Positions 1-6,516 of a stretch of 6,981 nucleotides of DNA are shown here, piece by piece. The stretch is from Lachnospiraceae bacterium (GTDB lineage Bacteria > Bacillota > Clostridia > Lachnospirales > Lachnospiraceae). Below the pieces are notes generated by a model that saw only the letters and a program-made list of their open reading frames with translations, was not told the DNA's origin and ran no database searches. Location of the stretch: the NCBI GenBank assembly GCA_024684155.1, contig JAIKXK010000317.1, forward strand, positions 1-6,981. Reading direction: 5' to 3'. Within the stretch, counting starts at the first letter, position 1, and each line of letters starts with the position of its first letter. Both the position numbers and the translations under genes were made by a program.

Positions 1-42
1 ACTTTAAATATATGGGAGTAATGTAAGAAAAATAGATAAAAG

Positions 43-48
43 AAAGGA
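43..48 (+). promoter_or_regulatory. Ribosome binding site of the RHS carrier gene
   Basis: AAAGGA lies 6 nt before the ATG at 55, a normal Gram-positive Shine-Dalgarno spacing. It supports that ATG as the true start, as does the signal peptide that begins there. I see no convincing -35/-10 pair in the 42 bases to its left; the promoter is probably outside the window. Confidence 0.75.
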
Positions 49-54
49 AATGAG

Positions 55-1659
55 ATGAAACGAAAAGTAAAAAGATTGGCGAAAATGCTGTTTTCGCTTT
101 TATTGTGTTGCGCATTAACATTGACTTCAATTCAGATGCCGGCATACGCAAAAAGCGGTGAATGGACAGGAGGGCAGGTTGATAGTGGATACAGATTAAA
201 AATTGTCTACTCTGAATCGGCCCAAAATCCAAAGACAAACACGTCGAAAGTTACCGCAACATTATATCTGGTTCAAGACAAAGGCTATGATCTTTATATA
301 GGAGCCCGATCTGCAACCATCACAATTAACGGAAATCAGACTACGATTTCAAATATTCCCGCAATTCGTAATACGGGAAATGTAACGACCAAACTTGGGT
401 CGGCTACAACCACCGTCAAACACACATCTGACGGTTCCAAATCAATTACCATTTCTGCAAGCTTCGATATGAATGCAAAATTAAGCGGAACTTATTATGG
501 AACCATGAGTACCTCCAAGAAAGTTTCATTAGATAAACTAGATCGAACAGCTCCCACTGTATCATTAAAACTAAATAGTGTTACATCAAGCAGCGTTAAG
601 ATGACAGCAACTGCAGATGTTTCCTGTGATAACTGGCAGTATTCACTAGATGGCGGAAGCACATGGAAAACATTTGCAAGTTCCGGAAAATCAAATGCGT
701 TTACGATCAGCAACCTTTCCGGCGGAAAGAAGTATACGGTTGTGGCAAGGGTCAGAAAAACAGACAACAATGTTTTTTCTGAGCAAAGCAAATCGGTTAG
801 TGCGACCACCAAACCAAATCCACCGGGAAACCTTTCTGTGAGCGCAGTTAAGAAAGATTCTGCAAAACTATCATGGAATAATACAACCGGAGCGACTTCA
901 TACAATGTATATTTAAATGATAAGGTTATAGAGAAAAACGTACAAGGAACAAGCTATACCTTTTCGGGCCTGATTCCAAACAGTGCATATACATTTGGAG
1001 TTTCTGCGACAGGTACAAGTGGAGATAGCACACTTGCAAAAACAGCAGAGTATGTCACACTTGCTAGTGCTCCAACGAAAGTAAAAGTACAAAGTCAAAA
1101 TCAGGATAGTGTAAAACTGAGTTGGTCGCAAAGCACAGACGGAAATGAAGCGACAATTACCTATAACATTTATCGGGATGATATATTAATCGGAACCAGC
1201 AGCACGAATAGCTACGCCGATACTGTTTACAATAATACTGACTGCAAGTATGCGGTATGTGCAGTCACATCAGCTGGAAACTCTGCTAAATCATCAGCCG
1301 TTTCGGTAAAGCATGTTCCGTTGTCAATCAATGCTGAAGCGACAAATAAGAGTTATTATACGATTATCACCCCGACTTATAAAGGCGGCGTGAATAGGGA
1401 AATCGATCCGACTTCCTGCAAATGGGCATACGGAAATAAAGAAATATCCGATTTTGAAAACGGTGGATATGTTTTTTCAACAAGTTTTGCAGTGACAAAG
1501 AACGGAACATATACTGTGTATGCGCAGGATGTAGATGGAAATGAAGCTGTCGGTACTATCACTGTATCTGACATTTATACAATAGATACAATTGGTGCAT
1601 TTACGGAAAACGATACAGATTTTTTATGTGGAATCCATTGGACTTCCGGTATCTTTTGA
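55..1659 (+). CDS. N-terminal part of a secreted WapA-like RHS protein (signal peptide, phage-like module, FN3 domains), cut off by a frameshift
   Basis: This 534-residue frame has a classic Sec signal peptide: basic start (MKRKVKRLAK), a Leu/Cys-rich hydrophobic core at about 11-24, and an AYA|K cleavage site after residue 32. There is no proper lipobox, so a lipoprotein is unlikely. Residues about 33-165 form a beta-rich module with TSKVTATLYL, SATITING and VKHTSDGSKSITISASF elements, resembling DUF859-type siphophage tail proteins (recognised from memory). Then come three FN3-like domains at about 166-253, 255-335 and 339-421, the last two with the typical KLSW strand and YNVY/YNIY motifs. 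A final Ig-like domain with YTVYAQDVDGNEA covers about 422-506. From residue 514 the sequence GAFTENDTDF starts the RHS entry motif (DUF6531-like), but the frame runs out at 1659 after a nonsense tail (LCGIHWTSGIF). The rest of the motif and protein continues in the next frame from about 1621. As it stands the product would be a secreted FN3 protein without toxin; I judge it the 5' part of one gene. Confidence 0.88.
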   Translation: MKRKVKRLAKMLFSLLLCCALTLTSIQMPAYAKSGEWTGGQVDSGYRLKIVYSESAQNPKTNTSKVTATLYLVQDKGYDLYIGARSATITINGNQTTISNIPAIRNTGNVTTKLGSATTTVKHTSDGSKSITISASFDMNAKLSGTYYGTMSTSKKVSLDKLDRTAPTVSLKLNSVTSSSVKMTATADVSCDNWQYSLDGGSTWKTFASSGKSNAFTISNLSGGKKYTVVARVRKTDNNVFSEQSKSVSATTKPNPPGNLSVSAVKKDSAKLSWNNTTGATSYNVYLNDKVIEKNVQGTSYTFSGLIPNSAYTFGVSATGTSGDSTLAKTAEYVTLASAPTKVKVQSQNQDSVKLSWSQSTDGNEATITYNIYRDDILIGTSSTNSYADTVYNNTDCKYAVCAVTSAGNSAKSSAVSVKHVPLSINAEATNKSYYTIITPTYKGGVNREIDPTSCKWAYGNKEISDFENGGYVFSTSFAVTKNGTYTVYAQDVDGNEAVGTITVSDIYTIDTIGAFTENDTDFLCGIHWTSGIF

Positions 1660-4600
1660 GCGAACTTACAATTCCATGAGCGAGGATGATATATTTGGCA
1701 AGGGATGGTCATTTAACTATGCAAAAAAGACTGTACTAAATGAAGCCGGAACCGTCAGACTCGTTTACTTGCCTGATGGCAGTATCAATTATTTTGCAGT
1801 AAATGATGATGGAACTTTTTCCGGAATCAAAACGCAGAATACTTTAACAGTAGCAAACTCTATCTATGAAGTTACAACAAAGGATAACTACAAATACATT
1901 TATGACAATGAGACGTTAACAACGATTCAGGATGCAAATGGTAATAAAATCATTATTGATTTAAATGCCAATCAGTTACCTGAAAAGATTACAGATAGTG
2001 CAGACCGAACCTATACCATTGAATATGATAAGTCAGGTCATATCACAACAATCACCGATCCTGCAAATCGCTGTGTATCATATGCGTATGAAGATGGCAT
2101 GCTAACTTCTGTGACAGCGTTAACACAAGAAGTATCGGAAACCTATGAATATACCGATGGTTTGCTTACAGTTGTAAAAGATGCATCGGGCAAGGTGACC
2201 TCTCAACTCATTTATAATGACCAAAAACAAGTCGATAAATTAACGAATGAAGATGGAGATGAGACTTACTATTACTATCACATAACGCGAAATGGGGAAG
2301 TCGTCGTTTATGAGGATGATGCTGAAATCATAATCGATGAGATGGACAGCGATAGCAATCCGGCAAGCGATATCTATAATACGTATGGTCAGCTTATCGT
2401 CAGTGCGGATGGCTATCTGTATGAGTACAATCAAGATGGTACGATTTCCAAAGTAGACGGAACAAACAGCGACAAAACCTTAGTGATATACAGTTATGAT
2501 GATTATGGAAACGTAACCAAAATCATAACAAAGTCTGCAGACGAACAGACCCTAGAAGAAGAGAAATACACATATACATATCACGATGGAACTTCCGCGA
2601 TTGCATCTGAAGAAATCACAACAACTTCATATAATTATGACGAATCAGGTGAATGCGAAAGCACGGAGACAAAAACCTCAAGCTATTCCTTCGACAAGTG
2701 TGGAAATGTGTTATCAGAACAGGAAGATACACAGTCTGAAGATGCAATCTCGTACAGCTACGACGAAAAGGGACTCGTATTAACAAAGTCTGATTCGAGC
2801 ACAACGGTAGAATATACCTATGATGCAAACGGCTATATCAGTACTGAAGAAGTCAGCGAAGATGGCAAAGAAACCACGAAGGAGACTTCTTATAATGTAA
2901 TCGGAAATCTGCTTTCTACAACCGAAGCTGGACTTACAACAGAATATCTGTATGATTTGGCAGGAAACGAAATCCGTATCAAGCAAAACGATGGGGATAC
3001 GGTTTTAGTTTCAAGATACATATACAATCGCAATCATAAAGTGATTCAGGCAATTGGAGCAGACAATTATTCGGAATCGGATGATTTGTTAAATCCGGAT
3101 GAGAATGGTCTTTGTCAGGAAAATATCTATGAAGATAGCAATGTCGGAGAGCGATATACCTATGATGAGGACGGAAATGTCTTAACCTATATCAATGCCG
3201 CAAATAATCAAACAGTTAACACCTATGACACAGATGGAAATCTGGTAAAAACAGTTACTTATGAAAGCTGCGATACAACCAAAGATGGTCTTACCACCAG
3301 ATATGTTTACGATTCAGAAGGGCGTCTGACTCAAACCATCTATCCGCATCAGTATCAAGCCTCAAAGGATCAGCTTGATGTGGAAAACGGTATCAACGAG
3401 TATGATGACGATAGTGTAGGTGAGAGAGCATCATATGATGAAGACGGAAATGTGATCGCGCAAACCAATTCCTTTGGCGAAGAAACTACCAATTTATATG
3501 ATGCAAACGGAAAACTGGTGAAATCCACAACAGGAAAGAAGGTTATACGATTCGTCTATGATGGTGGAGAAAATCTCCTTCAGGTTATCTATCCGGATCA
3601 GTATGACGAGGAAGATGACAAGCTGGATTTAGAAGCCGATGAACCAATCGATCAGTATGCAAATGAAGATGTGGGCGACCGTTATGAGTACGACTCAGAC
3701 GGAAATATCATCAAATATACAAACTCCTATGGAATCGTATCCGAAAATACATATGAAGACGGGAAGCTAATCAAAGTATCCCGATCCGATGGAACTGAAT
3801 TTTCATATAATAAAAGTGGCGAAGCAACCAAAGAAACATATGCAAACGGCCTGACAAATGAAATCTCGCATACCGAAGATCAAACAATTATCACAGGCTC
3901 AAATGGACTGACCACGACTTATCAAAAAAATGGATTCGGAGAAATCACATCCTATCATTTAGAAACGGATAATCTTGATCAAGACTATACCTACACATAT
4001 GATGCGAAGGGAAATATTCTTTCAGTATCCTTAAATGATGACTTATTACAGTCCTATTCTTATAATGCATCTGATGAGTTAATTCGCGTCAATGATCAGG
4101 TAGCAGACGAAACTGTCACCTATCAGTATGATTATGTAGGAAATATCACAGAGGTTGCAACCTATGCCTATACAGAAGGCTCTCTTGGAGAACCGACCGC
4201 GACGGAAGTCTACAGCTATGATACAAACAACCGTCGAACTGATTTAAGCTATGATGACGATGGCAATCTGACTCAGTTCATTGGATATGAATTATCATGG
4301 ACCGATTGCAGACTAAAGTCTGCAACAAGTACAGAACATGACATATCCTATACATACAATTACGCAGGTATCCGTACATCCAAAACCGTAGATGGAATCA
4401 AAACCACCTACAAAGTGGATGACAATAACAATGTCGTTGAACTGTCAAACGACAGCCAGACCATCACATTTGCCTACAACAGCAGTGGCTCACCAATCTA
4501 TCTGGAATATGATGGCAAAACCTACTACTACGAAAAGAACCTTCAGGGTGATGTGGTAGGCATCCTCAATACAGAAGGAGAAGAAGTCGTCCACTATGAT

Positions 4601-5461
4601 TACAATGCATGGGGCGAAGTAACGGGAGTCACCGGAACGCTCGCAGATACCCTTGGCAAGGATAATCCATTACGCTATCGTGGATACTTCTATGACGAAG
4701 AAACAGAACTGTATTACCTGCAGAGCCGCTACTACAGTGCAGACCTTATGAGATTCCTCTCAGAGGATGACCCAGTACTCTCGAATGACCAGGGCGAACC
4801 ACTGGGAAGCAATCTGTATGGGTATTGTGTGAATAACCCGGTAAATTATAGTGATTATACCGGACACTATGCAGCTTCCATTGCACTTCAAGCTTCGATT
4901 ATTACGAAGTTGGCTGCGGCGATGGCTGGAATTATGGGTGGAATTCGTTTTTCAATGGACAGCATAAAAGTGGCGATTGCATGTTCATGGCTACCTCTAG
5001 TATGTATCGCTGCAACATCAGTTGCAGCTGCTGGGCTGGTATATACAGTAAAGACCTTTAAAAAGATGAATGTGAACGCTGCGAAAGTACGTGCAGCGGT
5101 GAAAGCTTGTATAGAAAGAAACGGAATCAAAGCTGATAAAACACATGGTAATACTGTCTATGTCATTACTAGAAAAGGGAAAACGGATGTTGTATATGTA
5201 GGAAGAACAAATAGTTTCAAAAGAAGAATGAAAGAGCACCAAAAGCATAAATTTCCCGAGGAAAAATATGACATGTATGCGGTTGCAACTGGGTTATCAT
5301 TACGAAAAGCAAGAGCTTTGGAGCAGACACTTATTACAGCATATACGCTTGATACATTAGTAAATATGATCAATTCAATCTCTCCCAAAAAGTGGAAAAA
5401 CTTTAAGAGTGAATTTGAACAGATGGGATTATTAATCGAAGCAGGATTTGATCCGGAATGA
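1592..5461 (+). CDS. RHS/YD-repeat polymorphic toxin, main body with C-terminal GIY-YIG nuclease domain
   Basis: This frame supplies 1289 residues from a nominal TTG that is not a credible start: no Shine-Dalgarno precedes it, and the conserved motif begins before it in the other frame. It is best read as the continuation of the gene starting at 55. Order of parts: YVES...GLPVSFERTYNS entry motif (about 12-28); long YD-repeat shell (about 30-1020) with many YxYDxxGN units (YTYDANG, YTYDEDGN, YEYDSDGN); RHS-associated core (1029-1092) with YRGYFYDEETELYYLQSRYY, a DDP element, NLYGYCVNNPVNYSDYTGH; hydrophobic segments at about 1093-1118 and 1127-1153; a basic linker; and a GIY-YIG domain from about 1188. 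YD shells in this family enclose the C-terminal toxin and the region after the core is variable between strains (family knowledge). The stop is 10 nt before the immunity gene, suggesting one transcript and coupled translation. No LPXTG or SLH anchor is seen. The carrier call is firm; that the gene is functional despite the frameshift is uncertain. Confidence 0.9.
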   Translation: MVHLRKTIQIFYVESIGLPVSFERTYNSMSEDDIFGKGWSFNYAKKTVLNEAGTVRLVYLPDGSINYFAVNDDGTFSGIKTQNTLTVANSIYEVTTKDNYKYIYDNETLTTIQDANGNKIIIDLNANQLPEKITDSADRTYTIEYDKSGHITTITDPANRCVSYAYEDGMLTSVTALTQEVSETYEYTDGLLTVVKDASGKVTSQLIYNDQKQVDKLTNEDGDETYYYYHITRNGEVVVYEDDAEIIIDEMDSDSNPASDIYNTYGQLIVSADGYLYEYNQDGTISKVDGTNSDKTLVIYSYDDYGNVTKIITKSADEQTLEEEKYTYTYHDGTSAIASEEITTTSYNYDESGECESTETKTSSYSFDKCGNVLSEQEDTQSEDAISYSYDEKGLVLTKSDSSTTVEYTYDANGYISTEEVSEDGKETTKETSYNVIGNLLSTTEAGLTTEYLYDLAGNEIRIKQNDGDTVLVSRYIYNRNHKVIQAIGADNYSESDDLLNPDENGLCQENIYEDSNVGERYTYDEDGNVLTYINAANNQTVNTYDTDGNLVKTVTYESCDTTKDGLTTRYVYDSEGRLTQTIYPHQYQASKDQLDVENGINEYDDDSVGERASYDEDGNVIAQTNSFGEETTNLYDANGKLVKSTTGKKVIRFVYDGGENLLQVIYPDQYDEEDDKLDLEADEPIDQYANEDVGDRYEYDSDGNIIKYTNSYGIVSENTYEDGKLIKVSRSDGTEFSYNKSGEATKETYANGLTNEISHTEDQTIITGSNGLTTTYQKNGFGEITSYHLETDNLDQDYTYTYDAKGNILSVSLNDDLLQSYSYNASDELIRVNDQVADETVTYQYDYVGNITEVATYAYTEGSLGEPTATEVYSYDTNNRRTDLSYDDDGNLTQFIGYELSWTDCRLKSATSTEHDISYTYNYAGIRTSKTVDGIKTTYKVDDNNNVVELSNDSQTITFAYNSSGSPIYLEYDGKTYYYEKNLQGDVVGILNTEGEEVVHYDYNAWGEVTGVTGTLADTLGKDNPLRYRGYFYDEETELYYLQSRYYSADLMRFLSEDDPVLSNDQGEPLGSNLYGYCVNNPVNYSDYTGHYAASIALQASIITKLAAAMAGIMGGIRFSMDSIKVAIACSWLPLVCIAATSVAAAGLVYTVKTFKKMNVNAAKVRAAVKACIERNGIKADKTHGNTVYVITRKGKTDVVYVGRTNSFKRRMKEHQKHKFPEEKYDMYAVATGLSLRKARALEQTLITAYTLDTLVNMINSISPKKWKNFKSEFEQMGLLIEAGFDPE
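1620..1625 (+). other. Frameshift point in a T6 run joining the two halves of the RHS gene
   Basis: The upstream frame reads GAT TTT TTA TGT and leaves the family consensus right after the T run. Skipping one T gives GAT TTT TAT GTG GAA, that is DFYVES, followed by IGLPVSFERTYNS, the well-known entry motif of RHS/YD-repeat proteins (TG-x-F...TDFYVES...GLPVSFERTYNS). The downstream frame is closed by TAG at 1583-1585 and the upstream frame ends at 1657-1659, so any switch must lie between 1586 and 1659. The motif places it at the T run. Removing one T yields one 1801-residue frame from 55 to 5461. Whether this is a mutation, phase variation, recoding or a sequencing error cannot be decided here. 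Confidence 0.8.
3011..3778 (+). repeat. Three tandem long-period repeats (about 80-95 residues) in the YD shell
   Basis: Beyond the short YD units, three longer units follow each other at residues 474-569, 570-651 and 652 to about 729 of the downstream frame. Each starts with (S/I)R-(Y/F)-(I/V)-Y, then a Q-x-I(Y/G) element (units 2 and 3: IYPHQY and IYPDQY), an acidic stretch with D-x-L-(N/D), then VG(E/D)R followed by Y-(D)-(E/S)-DGN and a TN/NT element, and ends with (Y)(D/E)xxGxL(V/I)K. They are diverged at the DNA level, so this is an old protein-level repeat. The acidic inserts set these units apart from ordinary YD repeats. Confidence 0.7.
4676..4867 (+). other. RHS-associated core domain (C-terminal cap of the YD shell)
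   Basis: Residues 1029-1092 of the downstream frame match the RHS-associated core (TIGR03696-like): YRGYFYDEETELYYLQSRYY, MRFLSEDDP, then NLYGYCVNNPVNYSD and YTGH. In characterised RHS proteins this region closes the shell and is the site near which the C-terminal toxin is cleaved off (family knowledge). The usual DPxG end reads DYTG here, a common Gram-positive variant as I recall it. It marks the border between conserved carrier and exchangeable toxin tip. Confidence 0.9.
4868..5461 (+). other. Variable toxin tip: two hydrophobic segments plus GIY-YIG nuclease domain
   Basis: This is the 197-residue region after the core (1093-1289). Two hydrophobic, Ala/Ile-rich stretches (about 1093-1118 and 1127-1153) look like membrane-insertion helices. 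A basic, helical linker (KTFKKMNVNAAKVRAAVKA) leads to the nuclease: VYVI at 1189-1192 stands for the GIY strand, YVG at 1202-1204 for YIG, then R1205, a helix with KRRMKEH (1210-1216) that supplies the family Arg and His, and E1244 in RALEQTLI, the likely metal-binding Glu. All core catalytic positions expected of GIY-YIG endonucleases appear present, so activity is plausible. DNA or RNA as target cannot be told. The domain ends at the gene end with a short tail (SEFEQMGLLIEAGFDPE). Confidence 0.83.
5431..5459 (+). repeat. Direct repeat, copy 1: 3' end of the toxin gene
   Basis: These 29 bases (starting ATTAATCGAAGCAGG) are identical to 6475-6503. Here they encode the last toxin residues (LIEAGFDPE) and the first base of the stop codon. 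The two copies mark the left ends of the duplicated immunity region, whose genes then align without gaps at an offset of 1045. Confidence 0.93.
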
Positions 5462-5467
5462 AAGGAG
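5461..5467 (+). promoter_or_regulatory. Ribosome binding site of the first immunity gene
   Basis: AAAGGAG starts on the last base of the toxin stop TGA and lies 4 nt before the ATG at 5472. It decides the start of the immunity gene, and its contact with the toxin stop suggests translational coupling between toxin and immunity protein. Confidence 0.75.
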
Positions 5468-5471
5468 AATC

Positions 5472-6362
5472 ATGGGATATTTTAGTTGTAGTTTATATGG
5501 CAATGATGCTTCATTGGATGCGAGAGACACCTATAGGATTCAATTAGAATTGACTGGAGATGATGAAGAAGCATTAAAGCGGACCAAAGAAATATTAGAA
5601 GAATTTATGGGGACAGATGAGGAATGCCTAGTCTGGTATGCCCTTGCTGATACACAATGGAAGATTGGACGTCTATGTAATGAAGTAAGAGGAAAAGCCT
5701 TTGAATTTTTAGCGCAAAATGGCGGTGAAGAATTATTTGAAGGCCGTGAACGGGAAAAATGGGGAACAATACTGCGAAAGTTAGAGGATAAATTGAATAG
5801 TCCTATGAAACCATATAAAAAGATAAAGAAATTGGAACCACTGGAATTGTGGAACATGGGAGATGTGTATGCTTATCAGTTTTATACAAAAAAAGCGGAA
5901 GATGCCGGTATATATAAGAAATATATATTGATGCAAAAAATTGGGGAAGAAACTATGACAGAGGATATGGGAGGGTTTCAATATGATGTCATACAGATAT
6001 ATGATCGGTTGTTTGATGAATTGCCGGACCCGGAAGTAATAAAAGATATTCGATTATTACCGGCTGATATACCATATAGGGAAAACGAAGAATTGCTGAG
6101 AACGTTTCCGCTTGATATGTCAGCTGGAATGGATTATTTAAAAACATCTGAGTATCCTAGAAAAAGACTACAGTTCCTGGGGAATGTAGAGATCCCAATT
6201 AAAACGGAATATGTACATGGAAGAGTGAAAGATTTTGGTTGGTACAAAATAGAGGAATGCTGGTTAGTGTCTTTTTACAAATGGTGGCAGGGGAAAACAT
6301 ATTATGAGGAGAATGGGCTTTATTATCCAAGTGAGATCTATAAAGAAAACGATGATGAATAG
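5472..6362 (+). CDS. Putative immunity protein for the GIY-YIG toxin (296 residues)
   Basis: The protein has no signal peptide or membrane segment and should be cytosolic, as expected for immunity to a nuclease. It is acidic-rich and mainly helical at the start. Visible motifs: MGYFSCSLYGNDASLDARDTY at 1-21, WYALADTQWKIGRL at 55-68, LEDKLNSPMKPYKKIKK near 110, and WNMGDVYAYQF at 127-137. I recall a widespread family of unknown function with the same layout (MGxWxxxxFGNDxALD..., FWFALADTQWKxGRL, WKxGDVFAYxL), perhaps DUF4259-related; the exact family name is unverified. The role rests on position: 10 nt after the toxin stop, same strand, with a paralogue next door. The ATG at 5472 is preferred over an upstream TTG at 5448 because it has its own Shine-Dalgarno and because the second copy starts at the equivalent ATG. 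Direct toxin binding is inference. Confidence 0.85.
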   Translation: MGYFSCSLYGNDASLDARDTYRIQLELTGDDEEALKRTKEILEEFMGTDEECLVWYALADTQWKIGRLCNEVRGKAFEFLAQNGGEELFEGREREKWGTILRKLEDKLNSPMKPYKKIKKLEPLELWNMGDVYAYQFYTKKAEDAGIYKKYILMQKIGEETMTEDMGGFQYDVIQIYDRLFDELPDPEVIKDIRLLPADIPYRENEELLRTFPLDMSAGMDYLKTSEYPRKRLQFLGNVEIPIKTEYVHGRVKDFGWYKIEECWLVSFYKWWQGKTYYEENGLYYPSEIYKENDDE

Positions 6363-6437
6363 TTGTGTAATTAGGATATAAAGTAATGTTTGATAGACCT
6401 CTTCCTCTAAGCGAAGGTAGGGGTTATAACAAACTGG

Positions 6438-6468
6438 TCTCAGTCGGAGATTGTAACTCCGACTGAGA
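6438..6468 (+). terminator. Strong hairpin between the cassettes, possible terminator
   Basis: CTCAGTCGGAG (6439-6449) and CTCCGACTGAG (6457-6467) form a perfect 11-bp stem, 12 with the outer T-A pair, around a 7-nt loop ATTGTAA. It follows the first immunity gene by about 75 bp. No T tract follows on the + strand (ATAAATCATTAAT), so it is not a canonical intrinsic terminator. It could slow or end transcription, stabilise the upstream mRNA 3' end, or be a small mobile palindrome. Confidence 0.45.
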
Positions 6469-6474
6469 TAAATC

Positions 6475-6503
6475 ATTAATCGAAGCAGGATTTGATCCGG
6501 AAT
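6475..6503 (+). repeat. Direct repeat, copy 2, in front of the second immunity gene
   Basis: Identical over 29 bases to 5431-5459, the toxin 3' end. Identity stops abruptly to the left, just after the hairpin, and weakens to the right into the ribosome binding region. Such an edge is expected where a cassette was joined by recombination. Confidence 0.93.
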
Positions 6504-6505
6504 AG
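6476..6505 (+). pseudogene. Remnant of a toxin gene: last nine codons plus stop
   Basis: Reads LIEAGFDPE then TAG, the same residues that end the toxin at 5461. Upstream the frame is closed by TGA at 6464-6466 (inside the hairpin), so nothing more of the toxin remains. The stop codon differs (TAG against TGA), which suggests it comes from a related but distinct toxin allele rather than a recent exact copy. It lies 11 nt before the second immunity ATG, as in the intact pair. Confidence 0.8.
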
Positions 6506-6516
6506 AGGAGAAAGAA

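Larger units (their letters stand above)
6363..6516 (+). other. Spacer between the two immunity genes
   Basis: This 154-bp stretch has no convincing gene. From left to right it holds an AT-rich part (6363-6394), a stretch without recognisable features (about 6395-6437), a strong hairpin (6438-6468), the toxin-tail scar (6476-6505) and the ribosome binding site AGAGGAG (6504-6510), 6 nt before the second immunity start. A 26-codon ATG frame (6386-6466) has no Shine-Dalgarno and overlaps the hairpin, so I do not call it. Confidence 0.7.

Noticed and set aside
100..120. LLLCC in the signal peptide as a lipoprotein lipobox
   Set aside because: The residue before Cys is Leu or Cys, not Gly/Ala/Ser, and a good AYA signal peptidase I site follows.
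495..1574. Minus-strand frames opposite the FN3 region
   Set aside because: All lie opposite well-supported coding sequence, show no family motifs, and have low-complexity antisense composition.
1620..1626. T TTT TTA heptamer, in phase, looking like a classic -1 ribosomal slippery site
   Set aside because: A -1 slip enters the third frame, which ends at TGA 1677-1679 after 18 codons. Reaching the toxin frame needs +1 or -2, for which this heptamer is not known to serve.
1592..1676. Independent start of the downstream RHS frame (TTG 1592, GTG 1595 or ATG 1676)
   Set aside because: No Shine-Dalgarno at a usable distance, and each start would begin in or after the conserved entry motif whose first half lies in the other frame.
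5448..5471. Longer form of the immunity gene from TTG 5448
   Set aside because: It overlaps the toxin end, has no ribosome binding site, and the paralogue begins at the position equal to ATG 5472.
6386..6466. 26-codon frame starting ATG 6386 in the spacer
   Set aside because: No Shine-Dalgarno, no recognisable sequence, and its 3' half is the hairpin; it is in the same frame as the toxin remnant only by chance.
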